A DNA stretch of 64,000 nucleotides from Glandiceps talaboti (Eukaryota; Hemichordata; Enteropneusta; Spengelidae), in assembly GCF_964340395.1 (NCBI RefSeq), contig NC_135561.1:9643732-9707731 (forward strand), written 5' to 3'. The notes beneath the pieces were generated by a model. That model was given only the letters and a program-made list of their open reading frames with translations, had not been told where the DNA came from and did no database searches. The translations under genes were made by a program, and so were the position numbers. Shown here piece after piece: positions 63,991-64,000 of the stretch. Position 1 is the first letter of the stretch, and each line of letters starts with the position of its first letter.

Positions 63991-64000
63991 AACGAATCAA

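Overview
This window is nuclear DNA of a metazoan. Its genes are broken into many short exons with GT-AG introns. Introns and spacers are full of microsatellites, foldback (MITE-like) elements, a tRNA-derived SINE and a LINE remnant. The gene families point to a marine invertebrate bilaterian (hemichordate, amphioxus or lophotrochozoan grade): an ShKT/EGF/ZP mosaic protein, tandem GM2-activator genes, and single genes for FOXRED2, BAG1 and an extracellular SULF sulfatase. Nothing I can see fixes the phylum. All gene models below were built by hand from splice sites and reading phase.

Layout, left to right. (1) 1447-5065, plus: a four-exon gene for a 114-residue secreted, cysteine-free precursor with two polybasic cleavage sites; it looks like an unrecognised peptide prohormone. 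(2) About 8416-8967, minus: a tentative two-exon cysteine-rich reading. (3) 9453-24816, plus: 20 exons, 836 residues, with a signal peptide, eight ShKT domains, four EGF-like modules and a C-terminal ZP module. An alternative last exon with its own poly(A) signal could give a form without ZP. (4) 25918-27888 and 29783-32453, minus: two tandem GM2-activator-like genes; the first exon of the second was not found. (5) 32454-37500: mostly repeats, namely a SINE, a direct duplication and a LINE remnant with a damaged 2A-like motif. (6) 37524-44842, plus: complete FOXRED2 (ten coding exons, 603 residues). (7) 45363-48841, plus: complete BAG1 (six exons, 205 residues), starting only about 520 bp after FOXRED2. 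(8) 48842-59400: repeat-rich DNA with BAG1 3' UTR at the left and probably SULF 3' sequence at the right. (9) 59434-63661, minus: the 3' part of a SULF-type heparan-sulfate 6-O-endosulfatase gene, running off the right edge.

Links between the genes are modest. FOXRED2 (ER-associated degradation) and BAG1 (Hsp70 nucleotide exchange and proteasome coupling) are adjacent, head to tail, and both act in protein quality control. GM2A-like and SULF proteins both act on glycoconjugates (lysosomal glycolipid and extracellular heparan sulfate), but lie far apart and probably have no shared control. The strongest candidates for something undescribed are the prohormone-like gene at 1447-5065 and the ShKT/EGF/ZP protein with its apparent alternative ending.
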